Positions 22,386 through 31,999 of a stretch of 64,000 nt of DNA are shown here, piece after piece (within the stretch, counting starts at the first letter, position 1; each line of letters opens with the position of its first letter). Location: NCBI GenBank assembly GCA_024663395.1, contig JANFAH010000002.1, forward strand, positions 186,001-250,000. Direction: 5' to 3'. A program made the translations under genes and the position numbers. The notes under the pieces were generated by a model that was not told where the DNA came from, did no database searches, and saw nothing but the letters and a program-made list of their open reading frames with translations. The DNA is from Pisolithus tinctorius (Eukaryota > Basidiomycota > Agaricomycetes > Boletales > Pisolithaceae).

Positions 22386-25300
22386 ATGCCTACACGACTG
22401 ACGTTTAACGCGCTACGACACCCTTGTGCCGAACTGGGGTGCAACCGTTGGTTTAGAAATCTCTCGGGTCTTACTCAACACACGCGCACGCATCATCCTA
22501 GTTTAGGCCGCGTTCCCCCAAGTTTCGCCGTCAGCACAGGGTTGCCTGACCATTTGGGACAAGACTACGATGAAATGGACCACGACGCAGACATGTTTCC
22601 TCCAGCAACCGAGTACGACATTCCAACTCCCGGCCATCAAGAACTCGGCGATGTCGATGGCGATGGCGATGACTCCGACTCATCGGGCCAGGAACGCGAG
22701 AGTCTAGGGCTGGAGTTCGTTGGTCCTGTGGGTAGGACTTATCGCAATTTTCATCCAGGTCTAAACAGTAATTTGCGTATACACTACGATAACTACTTCA
22801 ACTAATACCTCGTCCATAGCACGAAGATGCGATGCCAGCGGTCAATATCTGTCGGACGATGCACCACCACCGCTGTCTGCAGAGAGGTCTTCTGATGACT
22901 GGTCCCCTTTCTGAAACCGGCTGGAATTCGAGCTCGCGGATTTTCTCTTTAGGCAGGCCGAAATGCCCGCCAAAAAAATCGACACGTTGCTTGAGATCTG
23001 GGCTGCATCGTTACTTGCCTTACGTGGGGAACCGCTATTCGCTAACCAGAAAGACCTTTATCGCGTCATCGACAGCACATCCGTCGGCGAGGTCAAGTGG
23101 GAGAGTTTTGTGGTGCAGTATGCCGACAATGGACGAGATGGACAAGGCAGCAATACGGCTCCTTGGATGCTCGACAGTTACGATGTATGGTATCGAGATC
23201 CATGTAAAGTCATCCACAATGTCCTTGCTCGTGCTGACTTAATAGGTCGAATCGACTACGTACCATACCGGGAATATGATTCTACAAACAATCAAAGGTG
23301 CTGGGAGGATTTCATGTCAGGAGCCTGGGCGTGGAACGAGGCAGTAAGTCATGCCCACTGCAGCTTGAAATTGACGCTAACTTCACACTCCTAGGACAGA
23401 ATCATTAGTGAGGATCCAACGACGGCTGGGGCAACACTAATTCCCATCATTCTCGGTAGTGACAAGACAACGGTATCGGTAGCAACTGGCCAGACCGACT
23501 ATTACCCCTTGTATCTCTCCATCGGAAATGTTCGCAACACCGTTCGTCGTGCTCACTGCAGTGTGGTAGTCCTCATTGGGTTCCTGGCAATGCCAAAGAG
23601 TAAGATCCCACGTTCCACGAGTTCGTATCACTGCTAACATACCATTTAGCCACTAGAGAACATGCCGGTTCCTCTGCTTTCCGAAATTTCAAAAGGCAGC
23701 TTTTCCACTCCTCGCTAACACGCATTCTTTGTTCGCTTCGACCCGCTATGAGTGTCCCAGAAATAATATTATGTGGCGACAAATACTATCGGCACGTCAT
23801 ATATTCACTAGCGGCTTATATAGCTGACTACGAGGAACAAGTTCTGTTGTCTTGTATCGTACGGAATTGGTGCCCGAAGTGCCTCGCACACCGGGAGAGT
23901 CTGGATGACGACGCGCTCCGTCGTCGTCGTGAGCATGCCGACACCGTGATCGAAGAATTTGACTTTTGTAAACTGTGGGACACGTATGGGATTGTTGGCG
24001 ACATAGTGGTAAGTATAACCCCATGTTTTCTTTCGTTTTCTAATCAAAGACAGCCGTTTACAAACGATTTTCCGCGTGCAGACATCTACGGCATGCTTTC
24101 ACCAGACATCCTCCACCAGCTTATCAAAGGTGGGTTCAAGGACCACCTGGTGGATTGGGTCGAGCACTACCTAATCCACGTTCATGGAAAGACACAGGCG
24201 GAAAAAGTCTTGGACGAGATTGACTGGCGGTACGTGACTTCAATTAATATTTGTATCTACTTCATGGTCTTTCAGGATCGCAGCTGTTGCCCCATATACT
24301 GGGCTGCGGCGTTTCCCTCAAGGTCGACACTTCAAACAGTGGACCAGCGACGATTCCAAGGGCCTTATGAAGGTGCGCTCATCCGTATTTCCTTCGTGTG
24401 ATTATTGACCAGTCCTTCACAGGTTTACATCGCAGCAATTGAAGGTTATGTTCCACAATACGTCGTCTTCACTTTTCGAGCCTTTCTGGAATTTTGTTAC
24501 CTCGTTCATTGGAACGTTATCACTCAACAGACACTTGTTGAAATTGACGATGCACTCAGGCGCTTCCACCTTTATCGCGAAGTCTTCCGGAATGCTGGGG
24601 TAGTTGATACCTTCTCACTGCCCCGGCAACACGCTATGAAGCATTACTACCACCTTATCTGTCAGTTCGGCGCACCTAACGGCCTCTGCTCTTCAATTAC
24701 AGAGTCCAAACATATTAAGGCCGTCAAACGGCCTTATCGGCGCACTAACCGCTTTCAAGCTCTCGGACAGATGCTTTTGATCAACCAGAGGCTCGACAAG
24801 CTCATCGCCGCGCGCGCTGACTTCAAAGAATGTGGTATGTTAAATGAACCGTTGCTATCACATGCGCTCGGGGCTCTAGGTATGAGTATTAATCCTACGA
24901 TTCGCCCCTTTCTGATGGGTGTTCAGGTCAACGTTCCAGCGACGCTGATGATCCGTGTGACCAAGTTGGGGAAAGCTGTGACATGGCCGACGAAATCGAA
25001 GAACAAGCAGGGAGTTATGAGGAGGAACTGGGCGATGCCGTTGATGCTCCCAGGTTGGTCGAGGCCCATGTATCATTGGCTCGTACCCATCGTATGTCTC
25101 AACCTTCCACTCTGTACATACTCGGATGCTAACTGGTTTAAATATCTTAGAACGTAAGCGCGCAAGGACCGTAGGCGCCCTAGCAGCTGAGCTCTGCCTG
25201 CCACAGCTTCCCAACATTCTGCGCCGCTTCTTCTACTCGCAACTCTTTCCCACTGATGATCTGGATGACATCGCCCTCGACGAGTGCCCACCCTATGATG

Positions 25301-25809
25301 GTAGCGTGCGTGTCTACAACTCTGCGTGTTCCACTTTTTTTGCACCGAGCGATCTATGTGGCCTCTATGGCATGCGCCGCGAGCACATTCGTTCCTGCCC
25401 CATGTGGAGGAACGAAGGACCCCGTTTCGACTGCATCTTTGTTGTAACCGATCCAGAGGCAGAGGGTATGCGTGGACTGGACATTGCCCGCGTTCTGTGC
25501 TTTTTTTCATTCAAGTATCAAGGCACTTTGTATCTGTGCGCTGTCGTACGTTGGTTCGACCGCATGGGGGATGGCCCAGACGTAGCTACAGGGATGTGGA
25601 TCGTCTGCCCAAGTTACAATGCACGCAACGTCCCACACATCACCATCATTCACATCGACGCGATATATCGTGCGGCCCATCTCATCCCCATTTATGCCGC
25701 CCACAACATCAACACCAGAGACATCAAGCCTCATGACTCCTACGATACGTTCAATTCCTTCTATGTGAACAAATTTGCCGACCATCATGCATTTGAAATT
25801 GCATTCTAG
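22386..25809 (+). pseudogene. Plavaka-family transposase, one nonsense codon
   Basis: Exons join through several short introns (for example gtaatttgcg..ccatag near 22769-22820, gtaagt near 24011, gtacgt near 24230, gtgcgc near 24373). The N-terminal C2H2 finger is CAELGCNRWF..HTRTHH. Family hallmarks follow: GSDKTTVSVATGQTDYYPLY, RRAHC..VVLIGFLAMPKTTREH, IADYEEQVLLSCIV..WCPKC, PFTNDFPRADIYGMLSPD, TESKHIKAVKRPYRRTNRF and the end FADHHAFEIAF. This is the Plavaka class of DNA transposase, known mainly from Agaricomycetes. In the frame DDWSPF-stop-NRLEFELADF, a TGA at 22912-22914 interrupts the protein. A CGA to TGA CpG transition would explain it. The rest looks intact, so the copy probably lost activity recently, unless the stop is bypassed. 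Confidence 0.88.
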
Positions 25810-25822
25810 CTCGCCACGGTAC

Positions 25823-25860
25823 GCTCGACGCGTACTCGAGAACCACCCGAATCAATCGGC
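25823..25860 (+). pseudogene. Degenerate second copy of a CYC8 TPR segment
   Basis: Thirteen bases after the transposase stop, a stretch reads LDAYSRTTRIN. It resembles LDAYSHAIRIN of the better-preserved CYC8 fragment at 25973 onward, and most of about 38 nt align by eye. It may be a decayed duplicate of the same exon piece. Confidence 0.45.
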
Positions 25861-25963
25861 CATATTTACCGTGTAACATTTGCTATCCAATCCCTGACCA
25901 TGAGTCAAAGCAGGTTCGTCTATCAAGTTGACTGGTGGCGGCCTCTACTAATTAGTATTCCAG

Positions 25964-25987
25964 ACTCTGCGCTGGACGCATACTCGC
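25964..25987 (+). pseudogene. CYC8/SSN6 fragment, part left of Ty3 element 2
   Basis: Following a good intron end (ctactaattag..attccag), the exon reads DSALDAYS and is then cut by element 2. It continues at 37458 after removal of one TCGC. The protein motif LDAYSxAIRINPYISE is diagnostic of the CYC8/SSN6 TPR domain. Confidence 0.65.
25984..25987. repeat. Target-site duplication TCGC, left copy (right copy 37458-37461)
   Basis: TCGC precedes the 5' LTR and follows the 3' LTR of element 2. The length is 4 bp, shorter than the 5 bp of element 1. Confidence 0.8.
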
Positions 25988-26390
25988 TGTCACACACCAA
26001 AGGTGTTGTGGACATGGTTACAGCTGACTCTGCCTAACTCGTTGACGAGTTGCGCACAATGCCCGTGCATGCAGATGAAGACTAAAGGCCTCATGCGTAG
26101 AAAGACTGTTGGACGTGAACAGTCATCCTTCGCACAAGATCGAGTCGTCAGTGCTAAAGAGAAAAGAGGAAGCGAGTTAAGCGCGCATTAAAAGTTTTTA
26201 GCGCCTGTGTACGGCATTCTGGTTTTCATCGTATCTCCGCCGTTTCCAAAGATATCAACTCGGTTCACATACTTGCTTAAAGTGCTCAGCCCCACGATTC
26301 TTCCTTCCAAATTTGGAGAGGATCCTCGCACCCTATGCGTTTCTACAGCACTCCATCCATCAGACGCTCATTTCGCAAAGTCCATCAATC

Positions 26391-26870
26391 ATGGCCACCT
26401 CTTCGTCGGTCATCTCGCTTGTCTCATTTGCCAGAGACAGTGGCTACGTATATCTGCCAGGCATTCCCACCAGCTTCCATCCTGAAGCCCCCTGGTTCAT
26501 CCCGTCATTGTCAGCCCCATCCCATCCCATGCAGCTTGGTCAGCGTGTTCTCCTTGTCAGTATGACTTCCAGAAGGACGTTCTTTGGTCACCTCAGGTCT
26601 GTCACTCGGTTAGAAAGGTCTTATGTGGTCGTTTCAGTCTCCCCTCTTGATGAAGCATATGGATCGTTCCTCCCTGCTCCCTGCACCGTCTTTATTCCAA
26701 TCTCGTCCATCATTCTTCCCGCATTGCGACAGCTGCAGTATAATCTACTGTCCTCCAGCCTCCCTGATCGCATTCATGACGAGTATGACATGCATCTTGC
26801 CTTCTTACTGCAAGATCCAGCAGAAGACGTCCCTCCTTCTCCTCCTCCTCCATCAGAGCCCCATTCATGA
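26391..26870 (+). CDS. ORF inside U3 of the LTR (copy in 5' LTR)
   Basis: The ATG in tcATGGcc context opens 159 codons (185 if read from a non-conserved upstream ATG at 26313). It begins MATSSSVISLVSFARDSGYV, has a beta-rich core (LGQRVLLVSMTSRRTFFGHL; YVVVSVSP) and ends in a Pro-rich tail (VPPSPPPPSEPHS). It lies upstream of the LTR TATA box, so in the genomic transcript it would be at the 3' end, in U3. The copy at 36022-36501 looks identical by eye, whereas eight substitutions lie elsewhere in the LTRs. The family is not recognised. It may be chance, but length and composition look protein-like. Confidence 0.5.
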   Translation: MATSSSVISLVSFARDSGYVYLPGIPTSFHPEAPWFIPSLSAPSHPMQLGQRVLLVSMTSRRTFFGHLRSVTRLERSYVVVSVSPLDEAYGSFLPAPCTVFIPISSIILPALRQLQYNLLSSSLPDRIHDEYDMHLAFLLQDPAEDVPPSPPPPSEPHS

Positions 26871-27307
26871 AGTTTTTGTTAACTTCGCTGAGAGGATGGA
26901 AGGGTGGGAGATGCGATCGCGTATGCTCTCATTGCCCCACAGACCCCCAATGCCCTAGCCCCCTTTGACACCTGACTCATGCCCTTCAATTCTGGAATTA
27001 ATACTTCCCTATCTGGAAACACCATCCATCTGTCATGCCGTCTTTGGATCTAGAGATGTCTCCACCGAGATCTAACTTGCATCGCCACCCCCTAATGTGA
27101 TATCAGTGCGCTTACTCAGTTTCTGATTCTATTTGACTCATTTTGTGATATTTTGACTATCCTTGACTTGTTCATTGCCAATACTTACCAATCTTCTTTG
27201 CTTGCTTACTTATCATTTCTTGCTTACTCATCATGATTACTCAGTCCTTACTCATTACTTACCAAGTGTTTGTGCCTTGTTTGTCACAAGCTGTGCTCCC
27301 CCCATAG

Positions 27308-27314
27308 TATATAA
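27308..27314 (+). promoter_or_regulatory. TATA box of element 2 LTR
   Basis: TATATAA followed by a C run. Transcription would start roughly 30 bp downstream, leaving about 490 nt of R-U5. Confidence 0.65.
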
Positions 27315-27828
27315 ACCCCCATGTACTTAGCTACCCACAATCAATTCAGAAGCAGTCCAGCAGTCAGTCCAGTGCCTATCTCATCGTCGACAGTTGAGGC
27401 TCCACGAAGGGGTCTATCTGTCATCATTTGTATACTTGGTAGTTGAGGCTCATTTGGAAGAGTCTACCTGCCTCCATTATTCATCTGAAGCTTCCTCTTA
27501 GTCAGCAGTCTTTGTCATCCCTCCACTCCTGCGTAACTCGTCATCGACTTGCGCCAGGAGCACATCTTATTAAAGTCCATCATCCCAAGTCCTTTCAGCT
27601 GAACACCTTTGCTCTGTTCAGCATCCCCCATCCAATCATCACTTGCTTGTCTTCTCCTGCGTAACTCGTCGTCGACTTGCGCTAGGAGCACCTGCCATTG
27701 AAACTCCCCCCACTTTAGGTTTCTCTGCACTCCAGGTTCCGCGGAGGCAAACCACCACTCGCTTTTATTTGTCTTTTGGTGTTGGATTTGTTTGGTTTTC
27801 ACCAGCATTCCACACTTTGACTCACATC

Positions 27829-27846
27829 TGGAGCCCACCGCGAGGG
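27829..27846 (+). other. Candidate tRNA primer-binding site of element 2
   Basis: TGGAGCCCACC begins 2 nt after the LTR end, the usual spacing for tRNA priming. The tRNA was not identified. No long complementarity to the LTR start region was found, unlike element 1. Confidence 0.5.
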
Positions 27847-27927
27847 GTGGTTATTCCTGGATCAAGAACCCTGCTCACTCAGCCTGTTGAAACTTGTCTC
27901 TAAAAAACCACTTGATATCTTGCTACT

Positions 27928-30900
27928 ATGTCATCCACCATCCCCACTATCTATCCTCCTACATCATCAGCAGTTCCAGTAGCTATGGCTGCTCCCCCTG
28001 CTCGCTCTGTCCTCACTATGCCCTTGCTTGGCATGAAGTCTGCTCCAGAACTCTTCCAAGGAGACCATACCCATGTTCACTCCTTCTTGGACCACTATGA
28101 ACGTCTCTGTGCCTACCACAATGTCACTTCTGACCAGGAAATGGTTGAATCAATCCTCCAGTACTGCAATGCTCGTGTTAGGGAGATTATTGAAGGAATG
28201 GCTCACTATTATACTCCTGATTGGGCTAACTTGAAGGCTGATCTCCTCAAGTACTTTGATGCTGATCTGTCAGATGAAAGGTTCTTTGAAAGGCATCTCA
28301 AGAGCTTTGCTTTGGAGTCTAGGATGCAGCCCATCATGACTCTTCAAGACTTTAGGGCTTACAACCGTGGCTTCATTCGCATTGGAGGTTGGTTGAAGAA
28401 CAAAGGAAGGATATCGGTTGATGAATATAATCGCTACTTTTGGGCTGGTTTGTCCCCAGTCTTTCGTGGCTTGGTTGAAACTCGTCTCAGGACAAAGGAT
28501 CCAAACCTTGACATCAGCAGGCCATTCCCCTATGATGATGTATGCCAGTCAGCTGAAGAGGTCCTTCGCCGTGATCGCTTTGATGCAGATGACCTTGACT
28601 TCCTTGGCCCTCGTGCTGCCCCTGCTCCTCAGGCCCAGCCTAGTGCTTCTCATCGCTCAGATGGAAGAGATGACAGTGTTCGCCCTCTGCTCCCTTCCCA
28701 CGAAGCCAGAAGGAACCTTGAAAATTTGGAGAAAGAAGGTCCTACTGCTCGCAAACAAGATGAGGTTGAGACCCTAATCAAGTCCCTCTCTCGCATGTCA
28801 CTCAATGACCCAGACTACTCCCTCCTTTACTATCGTGCTATCAAGATGGATCCTGATGCTGCAAAGGTGCTTCATGCTCCTTCCCTTCGTCCTGCTCCTG
28901 CATCTACTCCTGCATCCACTGCCCCTGCTGCTACTTCCTCATCCCAGTCCCGTCCTGCTAGAAGGACCATCACTTGTTATGGCTGTGGTGTTGAAGGCCA
29001 TGGTGTTGAGAGTTGCCAGGCCATTAATGATCTCATTCAGAAGGGTTCTTTGGCACGTGATGAAAACCATCGGGTCATCTACCCTAATGGACAGCGCATT
29101 TATCGGAATGGAGAAGAGACTATCCTGCAAGCCTATGAGCGCACTAAAGCTGCTGCTCAGCCTGCCAATGCAGTTCGCTTTGTTATCCATGAAGAGGCCG
29201 AAGAAGAGTCTAGTGCCGAGATTTATGAGTTGGAAGAAGAACCCCTTGTTGCTGCTGTGGATCGCTCTAACAAGGTTACTAAAGAGAAGAGAAAGGCTGT
29301 CTTTGACAGTGTCCTTGTCCCACCTCGTTCGCATGGCAAGGAGAAAGAGACTCAAGAACCAAAGCCCTCATCCTCTGCATCCATCCCTGCTCCACAGAAA
29401 GTACCACTTGCCCCTGCCTTTGTACCAGTTGATGTCCATCCCACTGTCTTTGATGGAACTAGAGATGATGCTGTCATGGAAGATGCCACTGTCCCAAAGC
29501 CATCTGGTCAAGCCACTGATTCTGCAGACAGGTCTAAGAAATCCAAGCCCCCTCCTACCACTTCCCTGTCTTCATCGCTTTCACAGTCTGCCAATTCCAA
29601 AGCCATTGTGGAGCGCATTCTTTCTACTCCCTTGACTGTATCTGTTGGGGAGGTCATTGGATCATCTAGGGATGTTTCTCAGCACCTTCAGGAGCTTATG
29701 CGATTCAAGAGACAGCCCCTGGCTCAGCCTGTCAAATCTGTCACTGCTGTTGAAGGAACTCCTCCTGCATCCTCCTACTTGGCATTGACTTCTAGTCCCC
29801 TCATCACTATCAATCTGACTTGCAATGGTCGTCGTGTAACAGGTGTCATTGACTCTGGATCTACCCTCAATGTCGTTCGTGCTGGTATAGCCCAGTCGGT
29901 CATTCGCATGCCCGTTGATATGTCGCAGACCATCAATATGCGAGATGCAAAAGGAGGTATCTCTACTCTGAAGGGTCTGGTACAGGATGTTCCTCTCTTC
30001 TGTGGTGCTGCCAGGACTTGGACCAATCTATTCGTCGCCCCAGACACTAATGCAGGCTTTGATCTCCTACTTGGTCGTCCTTGGGCTCTTGGGAACTCGG
30101 TTAGCATTGTTGAAAGAGAGTCTGGAACTTATGTTGTCTTTGGAGCTGATTCAGATCGCCCCCTGGAGATGTGTGTTACTGAAGGCCAGCTTGGGTCTGT
30201 TGCAGATACACTTATGGCGACTCTAGAGCCTGTCCATTCTCAGCAAGAAGCCGATGAACCTATGAGAGATGTAGCAGTTGGTACCCCTCATCATGTTTCA
30301 CCCATTGTCTTCGCTCCACCCCCATCGACTTCGCAGTCACCCCCTCGGTCACTCGATTCTGCTCTGCTGTATCCTGAATCGCCCCCAGATGGGTTTGATG
30401 TTGCCTCAGCTTTTCCTGCATTCCATCCTGTTCCGGTCCAAGCATTCCCACCTCCTACCAGTCCCTTTCCTTCGGAGTTTGTTGGTCAGCTTACCCAGGA
30501 GTTACAGTCCACTGATACGAGTGGATTGGAGGATAATCCTACCCTCGCCCAGATTCGTCGCCAGATCAGAAGAGAAGAGCGCCAGTCACTTGTCTCACTT
30601 CTTACTAGCCTTGCTCATCACACTCCCCATCTGTCCTCCCTTTATCTTGACTCAAACCATGCACTTGCTGGAGAAAGAGGTACTGATGAGTCAGGGGTCT
30701 ACTTCCAAGACTTCCTTATGCTTGATGTTCGCTTAGTCCGACAGGTTCCTGCCCCACTTGAGCATTACCATGAGCTTGAAGGTTCTGCCTATGTCAGGTT
30801 CTATCCTCGTCTACTCCCACAGGCATCTCCCACTCAGAGCAATGCATCTCCACCTCCAGACCTGCCGTCTAACTCAGGTCTACCTGCTTCACATGTACTT

Positions 30901-31869
30901 TCCAATGGCATTACTGCTCCGCCTCAGACTCCCTCTCCCCCGTCCCCAGATCCAGTCATCATTCAAGAAGAGCTCACTGATGGTTCCCACCAGGCTTCAC
31001 TTCTGTTCTGTAGAGACACTGTCACTCCAGACTCTGAAGCTACATTCTCCATCTTCAATACTTCCTACTGCGGTTCAGTTGCCCCTACTTCCCATGAAGC
31101 TTGCCATGACTCTCAGTCCACACAACTCGACGATGAGTTGTGCAGGGATCCATATGCACCCAGTCCATCCACCCATCATCAGTCTGTGCAACTCAACGAC
31201 GACTTGTGCAGCCATGTGCAGTTGTCTGGTTCATCCTCGGATATAGGTCATGACTCTCAGTCCACGCAACTCGTCGATGAGTTGCGCATGTCCCACCACT
31301 TGTCCAGTCTATCCCCGGATATACCCACCACACTTTCACCACTCGACTCTGATATGTTCAACACTAGTGTTGGCTCTCGCTTCTATCTGCCTAGCCCATC
31401 CTTGCCTCAGTCTGCACAACTCGACGACGACTTATGCAGGCATCAGCATTCCTCTAGTCCAACTCTTCCTATGCCATTACTGCCCTCAGCTCCCCAAGCC
31501 ATGTCTAATGCTGCTGTTGATGAAGGTTCAGTTGCCATGCCAGAGCCTTATAGCAATGTTGTCATGTGTCGTACCCCTACTGGATGGATCGCTCATTTGC
31601 AGGAAGCTGCAGAGGACCATTCAGGTGATGTGGATGAAGAGGACCCAGATGCATTACAAAACTCCAGTCTTCATGTCCTTGCCAGTGCAGTCAGTTTTGC
31701 CTCAGCCTCAGCTCATCCTCCCCCTTTCGAAGCAGTTTCATACCCAGACCACTTTCCTGCTTCCACTTCCTCAGGTTCAGCTCAAGACAGGTCCAATGAT
31801 CTTTTCAGATGTGTTCCTCCACTTTCTCCCATATCTCATCATTTATTTCTCCAGCTCTTTGAAGATTGA
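27928..31869 (+). CDS. gag: Gag-protease protein (element 2 ORF1)
   Basis: 1,313 codons from MSSTIPTIYPPTSS. The N-terminal Gag fold (residues about 35-240; MKSAPELFQGDHTHVHSFLD) is followed by a zinc knuckle CYGCGVEGHGVESC (about residue 350), acidic and Pro/Ser linkers, an aspartic protease (VIDSGSTLNVV at about residue 639; FDLLLGRPWALG), then about 550 residues of low-complexity Ser/Pro sequence. That last part contains four peptide repeats of the type QLDDELC, which are encoded by a palindromic DNA motif. It ends FED-TGA. The protease thus sits with Gag and not with RT. Confidence 0.9.
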   Translation: MSSTIPTIYPPTSSAVPVAMAAPPARSVLTMPLLGMKSAPELFQGDHTHVHSFLDHYERLCAYHNVTSDQEMVESILQYCNARVREIIEGMAHYYTPDWANLKADLLKYFDADLSDERFFERHLKSFALESRMQPIMTLQDFRAYNRGFIRIGGWLKNKGRISVDEYNRYFWAGLSPVFRGLVETRLRTKDPNLDISRPFPYDDVCQSAEEVLRRDRFDADDLDFLGPRAAPAPQAQPSASHRSDGRDDSVRPLLPSHEARRNLENLEKEGPTARKQDEVETLIKSLSRMSLNDPDYSLLYYRAIKMDPDAAKVLHAPSLRPAPASTPASTAPAATSSSQSRPARRTITCYGCGVEGHGVESCQAINDLIQKGSLARDENHRVIYPNGQRIYRNGEETILQAYERTKAAAQPANAVRFVIHEEAEEESSAEIYELEEEPLVAAVDRSNKVTKEKRKAVFDSVLVPPRSHGKEKETQEPKPSSSASIPAPQKVPLAPAFVPVDVHPTVFDGTRDDAVMEDATVPKPSGQATDSADRSKKSKPPPTTSLSSSLSQSANSKAIVERILSTPLTVSVGEVIGSSRDVSQHLQELMRFKRQPLAQPVKSVTAVEGTPPASSYLALTSSPLITINLTCNGRRVTGVIDSGSTLNVVRAGIAQSVIRMPVDMSQTINMRDAKGGISTLKGLVQDVPLFCGAARTWTNLFVAPDTNAGFDLLLGRPWALGNSVSIVERESGTYVVFGADSDRPLEMCVTEGQLGSVADTLMATLEPVHSQQEADEPMRDVAVGTPHHVSPIVFAPPPSTSQSPPRSLDSALLYPESPPDGFDVASAFPAFHPVPVQAFPPPTSPFPSEFVGQLTQELQSTDTSGLEDNPTLAQIRRQIRREERQSLVSLLTSLAHHTPHLSSLYLDSNHALAGERGTDESGVYFQDFLMLDVRLVRQVPAPLEHYHELEGSAYVRFYPRLLPQASPTQSNASPPPDLPSNSGLPASHVLSNGITAPPQTPSPPSPDPVIIQEELTDGSHQASLLFCRDTVTPDSEATFSIFNTSYCGSVAPTSHEACHDSQSTQLDDELCRDPYAPSPSTHHQSVQLNDDLCSHVQLSGSSSDIGHDSQSTQLVDELRMSHHLSSLSPDIPTTLSPLDSDMFNTSVGSRFYLPSPSLPQSAQLDDDLCRHQHSSSPTLPMPLLPSAPQAMSNAAVDEGSVAMPEPYSNVVMCRTPTGWIAHLQEAAEDHSGDVDEEDPDALQNSSLHVLASAVSFASASAHPPPFEAVSYPDHFPASTSSGSAQDRSNDLFRCVPPLSPISHHLFLQLFED
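31121..31438 (+). repeat. Four copies of a palindromic motif within gag
   Basis: Copies lie at 31121-31144, 31186-31210, 31264-31287 and 31413-31438. Each is about 24 bp, of the form GC(A/G)CAACTCG-TCGA-CGA(G/C)TTGYGC with near-perfect inverted halves. Further copies lie at 26035, 27531, 27659, 33996 and in the 3' LTR (about 35666, 37162, 37290). Confidence 0.8.
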
Positions 31870-31999
31870 TTTGAATGTCCCCTTTTGTACTTATAGTTTC
31901 TCTTGTTCTTTGTCTGCTCACTTTGACCGAGAAGTTGTTAAACTCCTAAACCCACAGATATCGTTTCTTTGCTCAGATACTCCTGTAACATCACTTACT

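Larger units (their letters stand above)
25988..27826 (+). repeat. 5' LTR of element 2
   Basis: 1,839 bp, TG..CA ends. It contains a 159-185 codon ORF, a TATA box (27308-27314) and three copies of the palindromic motif (26035, 27531, 27659). Confidence 0.94.
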
